Positions 7,044 through 8,102 of a DNA stretch of 8,102 bases are shown here, one piece after another (the first letter of the stretch is position 1; each line of letters starts with the position of its first letter). The position numbers were made by a program, and so were the translations under genes. Under the pieces are notes generated by a model. It searched no databases. It was not told the DNA's origin and saw only the letters and a list, made by a program, of their open reading frames with translations. The stretch is from contig JANXLW010000173.1 of assembly GCA_025354965.1 (NCBI GenBank), positions 1-8,102 on the forward strand, given 5' to 3'. This stretch comes from Betaproteobacteria bacterium. GTDB lineage: Bacteria; Pseudomonadota; Gammaproteobacteria; Burkholderiales; Burkholderiaceae_C.

Positions 7044-7141
7044 GCACAATCGGTCCAGATTATTGCCAGCCAGAAACGCCATGCGGTTCATCAAGACACT
7101 GATTTCAAGCTCAAGGATGCGCAGTTGGACAACAAGCAGGC

Positions 7142-7672
7142 TTAGGTCAAAGTCGGAATCAAGTCTTGCAATGAATCGATGAAACCGTCAGCGTCCACAG
7201 CAAGAATCGACTCGCCGTGGTTGTAGCCGTAGCTGACCAGCAGCACCGGACAACCGGCCGCACGCGCTGCTTGCGCGTCATTGCTGGAGTCACCAACCAT
7301 CAGGGTTCGGTGCGGCGTACAGGCCAGCGATTCACAGGTTTTGAGTAGCGGCAACGGGTCGGGCTTCTTGCGCTCAAAAGCGTCACCGCCAAACGTCTGT
7401 TCGAAAAATCCGTCCAAGCCCTTGGCCTTGAGCAGGGTCAGTGCAAAGGCCGTGGGCTTGTTGGTCAGACAGGCCAGCTTCAGCCCACGGTTCTTGAGGT
7501 ACTGCAACCCCATCGCAACTCCGGGGTACACATTGGCATGCTGGCCGTTGACGGCCAGGTAATGGCGCTGGTAGCTGGGCCAGGATCGACCATATAGCTG
7601 GTCCAGTTCACTTTCTTGTGGAGGACAAGCCACCTTTTCACGCTTAACAGTGGTCAGAACACTTTTGATTAA
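7142..7672 (-). pseudogene. gph: gph, phosphoglycolate phosphatase, 5' end removed by IS insertion
   Basis: A HAD-superfamily phosphatase remnant of about 176 native residues, from LIKSVL to the stop at 7142-7144. Intact Gph proteins dephosphorylate 2-phosphoglycolate and are about 220-250 residues. HAD motif II (ACLTNKP), the motif III lysine (RKKPDPLPLL) and motif IV (MVGDSSNDAQAARAAG) are present, as is cap-domain sequence (DQLYGRSWPSYQRHYL). The N-terminal motif I (DxDGT), which carries the nucleophilic aspartate, is missing: upstream of about 7672 the frame continues into the insertion sequence. A 203-residue reading frame still exists because IS-derived codons supply starts (ATG at 7753, or 7708 with GAGG 9 nt upstream), so a chimeric protein could be made but should not be catalytic. 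The gene sits 243 bp before trpE in the same direction, as often seen in beta-proteobacteria. Confidence 0.85.
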
Positions 7673-7708
7673 GAACTTATCCGTAAATAAAGGATAATCA
7701 CTTTCCAT

Positions 7709-7734
7709 GCGAGATGTCCTCGCGTGGAGGCGAG
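7709..7734 (+). promoter_or_regulatory. Alternative hairpins at the transposase ribosome-binding site
   Basis: GCGAG (7709-7713) can pair with CTCGC (7719-7723) across a 5-nt loop. The same CTCGC can instead pair with a second GCGAG (7730-7734), enclosing the GGAGG ribosome-binding site (7726-7730) just before the ATG at 7735. The two foldings are mutually exclusive, one leaving and one hiding the binding site. The stems are only 5 bp, so a role in translation control is a guess. Confidence 0.25.
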
Positions 7735-8102
7735 ATGGCAAAAGCGAAAGCATGGGAAGTCACCGATGAATTTTGGAGCCGCGTTGAACCACTGATTCCA
7801 GTGCGGCAACGTATTGCAGATCAGACCTACGCCCGAAAGTCCGGTGGCGGACGCAAGCCAAAAGACCCGCGATTGGTATTTGAAGGTATCGTGTTTGTTC
7901 TACGCACAGGCTGCCAGTGGAAGGCACTCCCGGCTGAACGCTATGGCAGTGCCAGCGCAATCCACGCGCGCTTCCTGGAATGGGAGAAAGCTGGCGTCTT
8001 TGAAGCCCTGTGGAAGCTCGGACTTGCCGAATACGACGAGTTTGAAGGCATCGCCTGGCGATGGCAAAGCATTGATGGGGCGATGATGAAAGCGCCACTG
8101 GC
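7735..8102 (+). CDS. IS5-family DDE transposase, N-terminal part
   Basis: The first 122 codons of a transposase that catalyses movement of its IS; the gene runs off the right edge. It starts MAKAKAWEVTDEFWSRVEPL, with GGAGG 4 nt before the ATG. The N-terminal region has the helix-turn-helix-like block usual in IS5-family enzymes: GGGRKPKDPRLVFEGIVFVL (residues 38-57) followed by RTGCQWKALPAERYGSASAI. The segment WRWQSIDGAMMKAPL near the end carries the likely first catalytic aspartate (about Asp113) of the DDE triad. The wording of this segment is like the ISL2/IS1031-type branches of IS5, but the subgroup is not certain. No frameshift or stop is seen in the visible part, so the element may be active. 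Confidence 0.9.
   Translation, partial: MAKAKAWEVTDEFWSRVEPLIPVRQRIADQTYARKSGGGRKPKDPRLVFEGIVFVLRTGCQWKALPAERYGSASAIHARFLEWEKAGVFEALWKLGLAEYDEFEGIAWRWQSIDGAMMKAPL

Larger units (their letters stand above)
7673..8102 (+). mobile_element. IS5-family insertion sequence, left end and start of transposase
   Basis: The left part of an insertion sequence interrupting gph; the right end lies outside the window. The boundary is placed where gph homology stops, at a TTAA (7669-7672). That suggests a TTA or TAA target site followed by an IS end beginning (A)GAACTTATCCG; 3-bp TNA duplications are known for some IS5-family subgroups. The terminal inverted repeat cannot be confirmed without the other end, so the boundary may be off by a few bases. 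The IS is oriented opposite to gph and the trp operon. Confidence 0.8.

Noticed and set aside
7011..7091. 26-codon minus-strand frame MNRMAFLAGNNLDRLCYLLR plus six residues upstream of trpE
   Set aside because: No ribosome-binding site and no Trp codons, and it spans the candidate -10 element. Too short to support without conservation data.
6899..7141. TrpR operator, T-box or tryptophan riboswitch upstream of trpE
   Set aside because: No CTAGTTAACTAG-like palindrome, no T-box sequence and no terminator hairpin could be found by eye in this interval.
6972..7145. Plus-strand open frame between trpE and gph ending in a hydrophilic tail (FKLKDAQLDNKQA)
   Set aside because: It looks protein-like by eye but has no ATG start after the upstream stop, no ribosome-binding site, and sits opposite the likely trp promoter region.

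Overview
The window looks like part of a Burkholderiales chromosome, most likely Comamonadaceae (Rhodoferax/Polaromonas-like). This is inferred from GC-rich coding sequence, separate (unfused) TrpE and TrpG, a phosphoglycolate phosphatase gene just upstream of trpE, and the style of the protein sequences. No database search was possible, so the genus is not established.

Almost everything is on the minus strand. In transcription order (right to left): an interrupted gph remnant (about 7672-7142), a 243-bp gene-free interval, trpE (6898-5372), a 753-residue membrane sensor diguanylate cyclase (5375-3114), trpG (3117-2542), a threonine-aldolase-type PLP enzyme (2545-1403), a LysE/RhtB-type exporter (1380-727), and the first 239 codons of trpD (717 to the left edge). 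trpE, the cyclase gene, trpG and the aldolase gene are joined by three successive 4-bp stop/start overlaps. The last two junctions are 22 and 9 bp. This is one tightly packed operon that makes anthranilate and passes it to TrpD, with three non-tryptophan genes embedded in it.

At the right end an IS5-family insertion sequence, transposase on the plus strand and running off the window, has cut off the 5' end of gph. The remnant keeps most HAD motifs but has lost the nucleophile motif, so it is called a pseudogene.

Points most worth a second look are: (1) the c-di-GMP synthase gene translationally coupled between trpE and trpG; (2) a GC-rich double-palindrome repeat inserted in frame inside the threonine aldolase gene, adding about 36 residues just before the PLP lysine; (3) the IS insertion directly upstream of the trp operon; (4) a weak candidate leader peptide with two tryptophan codons upstream of trpE. 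No tRNA, rRNA, CRISPR array or convincing rho-independent terminator was seen.
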